Assembly (NCBI RefSeq): GCF_005889725.1
Contig: NZ_VCKX01000074.1
Coordinates: forward strand, 1 to 45,372
Source: Nonomuraea zeae
Lineage (GTDB): Bacteria > Actinomycetota > Actinomycetes > Streptosporangiales > Streptosporangiaceae
Direction of reading: 5' to 3'
Length of the DNA stretch: 45,372 nt
Shown here piece after piece: positions 7,638 through 15,231 of the stretch (position 1 is the first letter of the stretch; each line of letters opens with the position of its first letter). The notes under the pieces were generated by a model, which worked only from the letters and a program-made list of their open reading frames with translations, had not been told where the DNA came from and searched no databases. The translations under genes and the position numbers were made by a program.

Positions 7638-8555
7638 TCACGTGGTGCCCTTGTCGTGGATCACGGTGACGCTGTCGTCGGAGGCGTCGCCGAAGCCGTA
7701 GACGTAGGCCGCGGCCAGGGGGTCGCCGAGCGAGGCGCGCAGGAACAGCCCGCTCCACCTGGCGGCGGCGTCGATGCTCGCGTCCTGGGTGACGGTCTGC
7801 GGTACGGCGTCCGGAGTCGCGCCGGTCGGCGTCTGGGTGTCGGTGAGGCCGTAGTGGTTGGCGCCGCCGACCGTGACGTACGCCTTCGGCGGCGAGGACA
7901 GCCCGTCGTAGGTGGCGCGGGCGGCGGCGGGCGGGTTGACCCCGTCCACGGCGCCCTGCACCAGGGCCACGGGCACGCCGGCGTTGGCGATGGGCACGGC
8001 CGGGCCGCCCTGCGCCGCGGTCGCGGCACCGTAGAAGGCGGCCGCGCGCAGGGCCGCGGGCCGCTGGTAGACGGGGCCGAAGCAGAACGGCGGCGTGCAC
8101 AGCCCGCCGATCGCGAACAGGCCCGCCGCCGCGCCGAAGGAGTGCCCGAGCAGCACCAGCCGGCCGGCGTCGAGCCGCCCGGCGAGCGGGGAGCCGGCGC
8201 GGACGTTCTCCTCCGCGGCCCACTGCGCCGTGATGTCGATCTGCCGGCTCTCCGGGAAGAGCCCGCTGACCGGTCCCACCGCGCGCCGGTGGTCCGGCAC
8301 CGCGACGGCGAAGCCGAAGCCGGCGACCGTCCTGGCGAAGCGGCTGTAGCTCTCCCTCGGCACGTTGCCCCCTTGCAGGAGCAGCGCGACCGGGAGCGCG
8401 GTCCGGCCGGGCGGCAGGTAGACGGTCGCGGGATCCGCGCCGATCTGGATCTCGTACGAGCTCACCCAGGCGGGCGTCGCCCCGGCGGGCGAGGCGGGCA
8501 GGACGGCGATGGCGGGGATGAGGGCGAGCGCGACGGCGGCGCGCAGCCGCCTCAG
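7638..8555 (-). CDS. Secreted alpha/beta hydrolase (dienelactone hydrolase/chlorophyllase-like), CTG start
   Basis: Mature part has the alpha/beta hydrolase nucleophile elbow GHSFGA and a late His in the GANHYG region. Reading upstream of the GTG at 8465, the frame continues through a clear signal peptide: RRLR, a hydrophobic Ala/Val/Leu/Ile core, then ASPAGA. No ATG or GTG starts that peptide. A CTG at 8555-8553 overlaps the TGA of the preceding gene (CTGA), a pattern like the ATGA/GTGA junctions elsewhere in this operon. I take it as the start (305 residues). An ATC about five bases after GGAGAG is an alternative non-canonical start. Likely an exported esterase; one of three alpha/beta hydrolases of the island. 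Confidence 0.8.
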   Translation of the reverse strand: MRRLRAAVALALIPAIAVLPASPAGATPAWVSSYEIQIGADPATVYLPPGRTALPVALLLQGGNVPRESYSRFARTVAGFGFAVAVPDHRRAVGPVSGLFPESRQIDITAQWAAEENVRAGSPLAGRLDAGRLVLLGHSFGAAAGLFAIGGLCTPPFCFGPVYQRPAALRAAAFYGAATAAQGGPAVPIANAGVPVALVQGAVDGVNPPAAARATYDGLSSPPKAYVTVGGANHYGLTDTQTPTGATPDAVPQTVTQDASIDAAARWSGLFLRASLGDPLAAAYVYGFGDASDDSVTVIHDKGTT

Positions 8556-9238
8556 TGACGTGGCGATGATGTCTCTCCTGTCGGTTCAGGACGGTCATCC
8601 GCGGAGGCGCTCTCCCATGACAGCCGCCAGACGGCGAGGGCGAAGGCCGCCCAGGTGAGCGTGTTGAGCGTCTCCTCGGCCCACTGCAGGGCGATGGTCT
8701 GCTCGGGACGTGAGGCGAGCAGGCCCATGGTGTAGGTGCCGAGAAGGTTGAAGCCGAACAGCGACCGCCCGGCCGGGTGGCGGGAGAGCAGGAGCAGCCG
8801 GACGCCGAGGATCGTGGCGCAGACGGTGGTCACCAGCAGCAGCGGCCACGTGGCGCCGGCCAGGAGGGCGGCGACGACGCCCGCCCCCGCGAAGGAGGCC
8901 AGCGCCCACAACGGCGCCCCCGCCCGGGCGGAGCTCAGGGCCGCACCTGTCCTCCTGACGCTCAGCGCCGCCCATGCCAGCAGCGCGAACCCCGGGCCGA
9001 ACAGGAAGAACTGCACACCGGCCAGCCAGGCGACATCGGGGCCGCCCGCCGCGACCAGCAGCTTCCACACGGCCTTGAGCGCGCCGCCGAGCACGACCAT
9101 CGTGCCTCCCGCCAGCGCGACCCGACCGGCGAAGCGTCCCGAGGCCAGGCCGACGTACGGCACGAGCAGGGCGATGCCGGCCGCCATGGCGAGCACCGGC
9201 AGGAAATCGACGAGTGCCAGGGCTAACGGATAATCCAT
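8552..9238 (-). CDS. Multi-pass membrane protein of unknown family
   Basis: 228 residues with about seven hydrophobic helices, beginning PLALALVDFLPVLAMAAGIALLV and ending with a polar tail rich in Asp, Glu and Pro. I recognise no family. It sits between the secreted hydrolase and the maleate-isomerase-type gene in the operon, 12 bases after the latter, so it may anchor or transport a pathway compound. The ATG lies just after a G-poor upstream stretch; the start is plausible but not proven. Confidence 0.75.
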   Translation of the reverse strand: MDYPLALALVDFLPVLAMAAGIALLVPYVGLASGRFAGRVALAGGTMVVLGGALKAVWKLLVAAGGPDVAWLAGVQFFLFGPGFALLAWAALSVRRTGAALSSARAGAPLWALASFAGAGVVAALLAGATWPLLLVTTVCATILGVRLLLLSRHPAGRSLFGFNLLGTYTMGLLASRPEQTIALQWAEETLNTLTWAAFALAVWRLSWESASADDRPEPTGETSSPRH

Positions 9239-9250
9239 CGCGCGCGCCTC

Positions 9251-9991
9251 TCAGTGCTCTCTCAGCAGGCTTCCCGCGCCGTGCACCCGGTCCTGGATGC
9301 CGTTGTCCCGCAGCGCCATCCACCAGGTGGCCGCGTTGATGGCGATGACCGGCAGGCCGAGCCAGCGCTCCGCCTCGTCGGCCAGGCGCACCATCGACAG
9401 GTTGGTCCCGCACTGCACGATCGCGTCCGCGCCCGGAGCGACCTGCGCCAGGGCGTCGCGCAGCTCCGGCTCGGTGACGTGGGCGATCGACACCGCGGTC
9501 GGGCACTTCAGCCCCACGATCGAGGTCACCTCGAAGCCGATCTCGGAGAAGAACCGCACCACGTTCTCGTCGCCGACGGGCTGGTAGGGGGTGACCACGC
9601 CGATGCGGCGCGCGCCGTACAGCCGCAACGCCCGCTCGCACGCCTCCGCGCCGGTGGCGACCTCGAGGCCGGTCAGGTCGTGGATCTGCCGGACGAACTG
9701 GCGGTTGCCCTCGACGCCGCCCCAGAACGTCTCGGCGGACATGCCCATCACCATGTAGTCGGGCTCGCAGGTGAGCACCCGTTCGCAGGCCGCGCCGATC
9801 TCCTCGCGGATCTGTTCGAGGAGCCGCTCCATGCCCTCGTCGCCGGCCATGTTCTGGTCGCGGATGTGGATCCGGCCGAAGTGCGCGGTCACGCCCGGCA
9901 CGGTCATGCGGTAGAAGTCGGGCTCCACGATCGTGTTCGTGGAGGGCGCGATCACGCCGAACTTGCGGCGCCAGCCGAGCGCGTCGGTCAC
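9251..9991 (-). CDS. Maleate isomerase / arylmalonate decarboxylase family enzyme
   Basis: 246 residues of the Asp/Glu racemase superfamily, maleate cis-trans isomerase/AMDase branch. The N-terminus GVIAPSTNTIVEPDFYR is diagnostic. Maleate isomerases use two Cys (near 76 and 194); here Cys194 is kept (IVQCGTN), but the first site reads MGMSAET with no Cys. A single Cys at the second site is the arylmalonate decarboxylase arrangement. A decarboxylase or modified isomerase/hydrolase of a maleate or malonate-like intermediate is plausible. The GTG start overlaps the SDR stop (GTGA). Confidence 0.85.
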   Translation of the reverse strand: MTDALGWRRKFGVIAPSTNTIVEPDFYRMTVPGVTAHFGRIHIRDQNMAGDEGMERLLEQIREEIGAACERVLTCEPDYMVMGMSAETFWGGVEGNRQFVRQIHDLTGLEVATGAEACERALRLYGARRIGVVTPYQPVGDENVVRFFSEIGFEVTSIVGLKCPTAVSIAHVTEPELRDALAQVAPGADAIVQCGTNLSMVRLADEAERWLGLPVIAINAATWWMALRDNGIQDRVHGAGSLLREH

Positions 9992-10695
9992 GGGAGCACC
10001 TTCCGGTCGGTGAAGGGGGCCAGGGCGAAGCGGGTGAGGATCTTGCGGCCGGTCAGCCAGCGCACGTGTGCGCCGTTCTTCGCCCGCGCGACGGCCTGCT
10101 CGGCCAGCCACGGCGTCACCGTCTCCACCCGGTCGGCCAGCAGGCCGAACACCCGGCTGGAGCTGGGATCGGCGTCGCGCAGCAGCAGGTCGGTGACGAC
10201 CATGCCGGGGCTGAGCAACCCGACGGAGACGCCCTGAGGCACCTCCTTGGCCAGCGCCTTGGTGAGGTAGGTCAGTGCCCGCTTGCTCGCTCCGTAGAGG
10301 GCCAGCCCCGGCACGGTACGGCCGTCGCTGCCCAGCCCCTCCATGTTCCACACGTGGCCGTGACCCTGCGCGGCCATGCCGGCCAGCGCGACGGCACAGC
10401 CGTTGACGACGCCGTTGAGGTTGACGTCGACCACCTGGCGGGCCTCGCCGGCGGGCAGCTCCCACAGCGGCACGCGGGACTGCGTGATGCCGGCGTTGTT
10501 GATCCACATGTCCACGCGGCCGTGCCGTTCGACGGCGGTGTCCCACACCTTGCGGACCTGTTCGCGGTCGGTCACGTCGGCGACGACGTCGCCGCCCGTG
10601 GTGCCGCAGGTGACGACCTGGTGGCCGCGGGCGAGGAACTGGTCGGCGAGCCCGCGGCCGATGCCGCGGGTGGCGCCGGTTACGACGATGACCAT
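9988..10695 (-). CDS. Short-chain dehydrogenase/reductase
   Basis: 235 residues, classical SDR. Cofactor motif TGATRGIG at residues 6-13, NNAG at 66-69, active-site Y134-G-A-S-K138, and Ser123 as the likely catalytic serine. An Asp after the second strand is not obvious, so NAD versus NADP is undecided. It probably oxidises or reduces a hydroxyl/carbonyl of a pathway intermediate. The ATG at 10695 lies inside the 3' end of the upstream gene (16-base overlap), and the stop overlaps the next GTG. Confidence 0.9.
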   Translation of the reverse strand: MVIVVTGATRGIGRGLADQFLARGHQVVTCGTTGGDVVADVTDREQVRKVWDTAVERHGRVDMWINNAGITQSRVPLWELPAGEARQVVDVNLNGVVNGCAVALAGMAAQGHGHVWNMEGLGSDGRTVPGLALYGASKRALTYLTKALAKEVPQGVSVGLLSPGMVVTDLLLRDADPSSSRVFGLLADRVETVTPWLAEQAVARAKNGAHVRWLTGRKILTRFALAPFTDRKVLP

Positions 10696-11594
10696 GTGAG
10701 CACTCCATACAGGACCGCGCCGAGCAGATTGCCCTCGAAGACCTCGTAGACGACCGCCAGGGAGGTGCCCGCGCCCATGCCGGGCGAGGCGTCCATCATG
10801 AACTCGCGTCCTTCCAGCCGCGCGCCGTCCGCGAGGTGCAGGCGCGGGAAGTTCGCCCGGCCGTACGCCTGGGCGTTGCCCCAGGAGTCCGGCCCCTCGT
10901 AGAAGGAGCGGAACCCGTCGCGGCGGACGTCCACGGTGTGGCGGCGGTCCAGGGCTCCCGTCCAGGTGACGTGGTGGCGGGTCCTGAGCAGGTCGATCGG
11001 TTCGAGCTCGACGGTGATCTCCACGGTGCCCTGCGGCTTGCCGTCGGGGCCGTACAGCTCGCACGCCCCCGCGTAGGCTCCGGCCGCCTTCGTCGGCAGG
11101 ATGTACGGCACGGGCCCGTTCGCCGTCTCGGCCGGCAACCAGTCGCCGACCTGGGCGGGGTCGCGGGTGTAGAGGCCGTTGAAGCAGCCGACCACCGCCG
11201 GGCCCTGGAAGAGCACCGACGAGTAGACCTGGGTGTCGCCGATCGTCAGGTTCCAGGTGTTGAGGCCCACCTGCCAGCCGGGCCCGTAGTACCGGGCGTC
11301 CACGAAGGAGCCGTACGGCCGGCCGGAGCCGTAGAAGTCGGGTCCGGTGTAGACGCGGTCAGCGCCCGCGTCGGTCACGCCGAACGCGAACGGCGCCCCC
11401 AGCTTGAACCGGCCGGCCAGCGGGCCGCCGCCCTCCAGGCCGCCGTCCATGTAGTACGTGACCGCGCCGTCCTCGAAGACCGACGAGCGCCGGATGTCCT
11501 CGAACCCCTGCCAGGCGCCGGTGGCGTCGAAGAGGGACGGCCGGCCGTGCCACTCGCCCTCGATGCGCCGCTGCCACTCGCTCGGCTCGCTCAC
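10680..11594 (-). CDS. Conserved-looking protein of unknown family, beta-rich
   Basis: 304 residues without signal peptide or membrane segment. It is rich in aromatic residues and Gly in short alternating stretches (SSVFEDGAVTYYMDGG, GPDFYGSGRPYGSFVDARYYGPGW), suggesting a beta-barrel, perhaps lipocalin-like, with a second similar half from about residue 185. I cannot assign a family. It is locked between RCC-reductase-like and SDR genes by overlaps on both sides (ATGA with the former, 16 bases with the latter), so it very probably belongs to the pathway, as an enzyme or carrier. Confidence 0.78.
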   Translation of the reverse strand: MSEPSEWQRRIEGEWHGRPSLFDATGAWQGFEDIRRSSVFEDGAVTYYMDGGLEGGGPLAGRFKLGAPFAFGVTDAGADRVYTGPDFYGSGRPYGSFVDARYYGPGWQVGLNTWNLTIGDTQVYSSVLFQGPAVVGCFNGLYTRDPAQVGDWLPAETANGPVPYILPTKAAGAYAGACELYGPDGKPQGTVEITVELEPIDLLRTRHHVTWTGALDRRHTVDVRRDGFRSFYEGPDSWGNAQAYGRANFPRLHLADGARLEGREFMMDASPGMGAGTSLAVVYEVFEGNLLGAVLYGVLTWSSS

Positions 11595-12349
11595 CTCAGC
11601 AGCTCCCCTCGGACGCGTTCGGCCTGTTCCTCGCCCAGCAGCCGGGTCACCTGGTGCCAGACCGGGTCCACGTCGGGGGAGAACAGGTTGGCCCTGTTGG
11701 CGCGGTCGCGCCCGGCCGGATCCGCACCGGGCTGTGGCACGCCCGCGGCGAGCAGGCGCAGCCAGTGGTCGAGGTAGGCGTCCACGGTCGGGCCGAGCTT
11801 GGCGAAGGACTCCTCGGTGGCGCGGCAGACCAGCATCCAGGGCGACATCATCGCGCGCTGGCGCGGGCCGACCGCCGCCGGCGACAGGCCGTCGAGCCGC
11901 CAGGCGGCCTCCAGCGGCTCGGTGAGCGGGACGAAGCAGGTGTCCAGGTAGGCCAGGTGGACGGCCAGGTCGGCGCGGGGGATGAGGTCCAGGTGCATGG
12001 CGTGGTAGTCGGCCGAGGCGACCGCGTCCAGCGTGAAGTGCGGCACCGCGGACTCGGGGCGGGTGAACGCGAAGATCATGTGGCTGTCCAGGCCGATCGG
12101 CGGCACCACCAGCGAGACCGCGACCACCTTCACCACCTCAGCCGCCGTTGCCGGGGGCACGCCGGCCGGCCCGGCCGCCGCCGTCTCGGTCCGGCCGGCC
12201 GGTGGCGCGGCCGGGCGGAGGACGCGCAGGCGTCCGACGGGGGCGGGCGACATGGGCGAGGTCAGCGGCACGTCCTCGGCGGCGTGCAGGTCCAGGGCGG
12301 CGACCAGGCGCCCCAACGTGTGCTCGCTCAGCGTCGCGGGCAGGCTCAT
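11591..12349 (-). CDS. RCC reductase / bilin reductase-like protein A
   Basis: 252 residues. From residue about 95 on, the pattern resembles red chlorophyll catabolite reductase and ferredoxin-dependent bilin reductases. I see a LDLIPRADL segment (residues 120-128) followed by a Tyr/Phe-rich helix (AYLDTCFVPL), a MSPWMLVCRATEE segment, and a C-terminal block with PDVDP (225-229) then LLGEEQAERV. The plant enzyme has the matching order LDLPHRKDL, DYLKEYY, VSPSLFVRSA, acidic stretch, FGEE. This comparison is from memory, not a search. The N-terminal 70 residues are Pro/Ala-rich and unalignable. It shares the -D-x-I-P-R- position exactly (121-125) with protein B at 14431. Overlaps the Rieske gene by 4 bases. 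Confidence 0.65.
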   Translation of the reverse strand: MSLPATLSEHTLGRLVAALDLHAAEDVPLTSPMSPAPVGRLRVLRPAAPPAGRTETAAAGPAGVPPATAAEVVKVVAVSLVVPPIGLDSHMIFAFTRPESAVPHFTLDAVASADYHAMHLDLIPRADLAVHLAYLDTCFVPLTEPLEAAWRLDGLSPAAVGPRQRAMMSPWMLVCRATEESFAKLGPTVDAYLDHWLRLLAAGVPQPGADPAGRDRANRANLFSPDVDPVWHQVTRLLGEEQAERVRGELLR

Positions 12350-13533
12350 GATCGCTCTCCTTGGAGGTCGCCGGCGGTCTCCGCCGTCGCGCCGGTGCCG
12401 TTGCTGTCGGTGCCGCCGGTGCCACGGGTGCCGCGGGTCTTGTGCACCCAGGCGCGGGCGAGTTCGGGGTTGTCGCGGCGCGCGGGAGAGGCGATGACGG
12501 TGGCCTGGCGGCGCGGCACGTCACCCGTGACGACGTCGTCGCCGCCCACCCACCAGCCCTGGTCGATGAGCTGCTGGCGGCGCCGGCGGTAGGCGACCTG
12601 CAGGGCGTCGCTGCGCAGGTGCAGCTCCGCCGACAGGTCGAAGGGCAGCAGCTCGGGCCGCTGCGACTCGACCACGGGCCGGTCCTGCTCGAAGATCTTG
12701 GAGATGCGCTTGAGCGCGTTCCCGTCGGCCCATTTGCCGGTGAAGAAGTTGCGGTATCCGACGATCTTCACCTGGGTGCGTCCCTGCGAGAGCGGGATGT
12801 TGTGGTCGTACAGGATGAGGTCGCCGAACGGCAGGCGCACGTGCAGCTTGACGATGTTCGGCAGGTACCAGCCGTTGGTGACGACCACGTGCTCGGGGCG
12901 CACCCCGGAGCGCAGCAGGCCCCACAGGCCCTTCGGCGGCGGCGGGCTGAGCAGGATGTCGGCCTCCGCCTGCCACTCGCTCTGCGTCACCTCGAAGTCG
13001 GGGATCTCCGGCTTGTCCGGGTTGCCGAAGGAGGTGCCGTGGACGAACGGCGTGTGCGCGGCGTCCACGACGTTCTCCATCGTGCGCTCGTAGTTGGCCT
13101 CGATCGTCGTCTCCCAGTAGACGGCGCGGAAGGACGGGTCGTCGTGCTCGGGGAAGTGCGGCATCGGCGGGCGCTGCTCCTCGGGCAGGTCGCCCAGGTA
13201 CGCCCAGATCAGCCCGTAGCGCTCGACGGCCGGATAGGCGTCCACCCGGGCCTTCTTGGGGATGCCGCGGCCGGGCGGGTTGGCGGGGATCTTCACGCAG
13301 GTGCCGTCGGGCTCGTACTCCCAGCCGTGGTACGGGCAGGCGATGCGGTCGTCCCCGGCGAGCGTGCCCATCGACAGGGCGCCGCCCCTGTGCACGCACA
13401 GATCGGACAGGACGGAGACCTGCCCGTCGCGTTTGCGCCACAGCACGAAGTCCTGGCCCAGGCAGGTGACCTTGCGCGGGCGGCGCTCCACGGCGTGGCT
13501 GAACTCGACGGCGTACCAGAAGTTCTTAAGCAT
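12346..13533 (-). CDS. Rieske non-haem iron oxygenase (pheophorbide a oxygenase-like architecture)
   Basis: 395 residues. Rieske cluster ligands Cys46-x-His48 and Cys66-x2-His69 (spacing C-x-H-x17-C-x2-H) lie in the N-terminal domain. The mononuclear iron motif Asp157-x2-His160-x4-His165 (NVVDAAHTPFVH) opens the catalytic domain. Overall it resembles single-component-alpha Rieske monooxygenases of the vanillate demethylase/PaO group, which need electrons from a ferredoxin and reductase; none is encoded in the operon. The ATG at 13533 has an AGGAGGAG upstream and overlaps the hydrolase 3' end by 8 bases. The last 35 residues are a Gly/Thr/Arg-rich tail of no clear function. Flanked by two RCC-reductase-like genes. 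Confidence 0.9.
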   Translation of the reverse strand: MLKNFWYAVEFSHAVERRPRKVTCLGQDFVLWRKRDGQVSVLSDLCVHRGGALSMGTLAGDDRIACPYHGWEYEPDGTCVKIPANPPGRGIPKKARVDAYPAVERYGLIWAYLGDLPEEQRPPMPHFPEHDDPSFRAVYWETTIEANYERTMENVVDAAHTPFVHGTSFGNPDKPEIPDFEVTQSEWQAEADILLSPPPPKGLWGLLRSGVRPEHVVVTNGWYLPNIVKLHVRLPFGDLILYDHNIPLSQGRTQVKIVGYRNFFTGKWADGNALKRISKIFEQDRPVVESQRPELLPFDLSAELHLRSDALQVAYRRRRQQLIDQGWWVGGDDVVTGDVPRRQATVIASPARRDNPELARAWVHKTRGTRGTGGTDSNGTGATAETAGDLQGERS

Positions 13534-14434
13534 GGCTCCTCCTGAGGTCCAGGCCGTCCAGCATGGCGCGTGACTCCGCGTCACCGTGCAGGTGGGTGCG
13601 GAGGAAGGAGGTGATCAGCCGGGCCAGCTCCGGGCGGCGGTCGGCGGTGGCGGGCAGGTCGAGGAAGGCGCGGGCCGCCGTGGGGTCCACCGGGTCGGCG
13701 ATCGCGAAGTGGTTCGCGCCCTCCATGACGGCGAGCAGGTGCTCGCCCTCGCCCAGGGCCTCCTCGAAGGTACGGGTGACCGGATCGTGGGCGTGCCCCT
13801 CCTGGCCGTACCGGTCGGAGCTGCCCATGATCACGCCGTCGCGGGTGCCGACCGAGAGCAGGACCGGGCAGTCGGCCTGGGCGGGCACGACGGTTCCCGG
13901 CGCCCAGCCCAGCATGGTCGCCACCATGGTGTGCGCCCCGTAGGCGAACACCGCGCGCACCGAGGGGAAGTGCCTGGCCGACTGGAGGACCACGGACCCG
14001 CCCGCCGAGTGCCCGCCCAGCGCCACCCGATCGAGGTCGATCGCGCCCTTGAGCAGGTCGATCTCCGCCAGCGCGGCCAGCACCGCGCCGATGGCCGGGC
14101 AGGTCGGGCGGGTGCCGTACGCGGCGGGCGCGGCGGCCTCGAGGTCCACGCCGGGCGTCAGGCCGTGCTCGCCGCCGAACAGCTCGCCGACCCGGTCGAA
14201 CGTCACGCACACGAACCCGGCCCGCGCGATCTCGACGGCCAGCCAGCGGTAGGCGTCCTGCCCGACGTTGATCCCGGAGACGAACAGCACGACGGGGTAC
14301 GGCCCGCCCTCCGGCGCGAAGACGCCGGTCAGCCGGTCGCCGTCCGCGGCGGCCGGATAGTAGACCTTCAGATGGGCGGTGTCGAAGGGCGGCTCCCCGC
14401 CGGTCTTCGCGGCCCACCACAGCGACCGGATCAT
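13526..14434 (-). CDS. Cytoplasmic alpha/beta hydrolase with lipase elbow GHSAGG
   Basis: 302 residues, no signal peptide. The nucleophile elbow GGHSAGG places Ser143; Asp200 (VGTRDG) and His243 (GANHFA) complete a plausible triad. The layout (PYPVVLFVSGINV early, elbow in the middle) is that of dienelactone-hydrolase, PAF-acetylhydrolase and chlorophyllase-like enzymes. It likely cleaves an ester or lactone of a pathway compound. Between the RCC-reductase-like gene B (ATGA overlap) and the Rieske gene (8-base overlap), so it is co-translated with both. Confidence 0.88.
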   Translation of the reverse strand: MIRSLWWAAKTGGEPPFDTAHLKVYYPAAADGDRLTGVFAPEGGPYPVVLFVSGINVGQDAYRWLAVEIARAGFVCVTFDRVGELFGGEHGLTPGVDLEAAAPAAYGTRPTCPAIGAVLAALAEIDLLKGAIDLDRVALGGHSAGGSVVLQSARHFPSVRAVFAYGAHTMVATMLGWAPGTVVPAQADCPVLLSVGTRDGVIMGSSDRYGQEGHAHDPVTRTFEEALGEGEHLLAVMEGANHFAIADPVDPTAARAFLDLPATADRRPELARLITSFLRTHLHGDAESRAMLDGLDLRRSHA

Positions 14435-15231
14435 GACGGCCTCGGCAGCTCGCGGTCGCCGCCCCACAGCCCTCTGACCAGGCGGTCGGTCAGCTCCTGG
14501 CCGAAGTAGCGCACGCCCATCACGTTGGCCGGATCGCGTTCGGCGATGTTGCGGCGCACGGCCAGGTCCGCGGCGGCCAGGGGCGCCCGCTCGGCCTCGG
14601 GCACCGGCTCGGCCTCGTCCACCCACCCCAGCCAGCGGTCGACCTGGGCGTGGAGCAGGTCGCGCACCGTGTCGAGGTGCGGCCGGGCGCGGGGGAAGGA
14701 GTAGCAGTAGGCGTTGGGCGACAGGCTGGTGCGGATGAAGGCGGCCCTGCTGGTGAACCACACGAAATCGGGGTTCTCCTCCTTGAACGCCAGCCAGTCC
14801 GCGTCGAGCGGCGCGTAGTAGCGGTCGAAGTGCCCGCCGTCCTGGGTGAGGCTCGTCCTCGGGATGAAGTCCTGGTAGAACCACCCGTCCGGCCACACGA
14901 GCAGCGCGATGCCGAGATGCGGCACCTTGATGTGGGGGCCGAGCCAGGCGGTGAGGTGCAGGTTGGCGAAGCTCGCCGTGGGGTTGCCCAGCCAGGAGTG
15001 GACCAGCCAGTCGATCTCCGGCCCCGTGTAGGCGTCCAGCCGGCCGCCGGGCCCGTCGGGATGGGCGCCGTACTCGCCGGGCGAGGCCGGATCCCTGGAC
15101 AGCTCGAACCGCGCGTCGATCTTGGCCTTGAGCTCTCCGAGGATGTCGTCGAGCCGCTCGAACGTCTCGGTGACGTCGATCACGGGCGACTCGTCGAGCA
15201 TCTGCTCCACGTGCTGCAGCGTTTCCTTCAC
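14431..15231 (-). CDS. RCC reductase / bilin reductase-like protein B
   Basis: 266 residues from the GTG at 15231, which overlaps the nitrilase-type stop (GTGA). The C-terminal 170 residues resemble plant red chlorophyll catabolite reductase: YQDFIPRTSL (119-128), HFDRYYAPL, FIRTSLSPNAY (165-175), then RRNIAERDP (226-234) and FGQELTDRLV (243-252). The plant sequence has FVRSAFSPTAS, RRKSIEDD and FGEEVSSRVV in the same order. An Asp in the ERDP segment could match the substrate Asp known in plant RCCR. This is a recalled comparison that a profile search would settle. The N-terminal helix (to residue 45) is charged. Clearly related to protein A, but diverged. Confidence 0.7.
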   Translation of the reverse strand: MKETLQHVEQMLDESPVIDVTETFERLDDILGELKAKIDARFELSRDPASPGEYGAHPDGPGGRLDAYTGPEIDWLVHSWLGNPTASFANLHLTAWLGPHIKVPHLGIALLVWPDGWFYQDFIPRTSLTQDGGHFDRYYAPLDADWLAFKEENPDFVWFTSRAAFIRTSLSPNAYCYSFPRARPHLDTVRDLLHAQVDRWLGWVDEAEPVPEAERAPLAAADLAVRRNIAERDPANVMGVRYFGQELTDRLVRGLWGGDRELPRPS

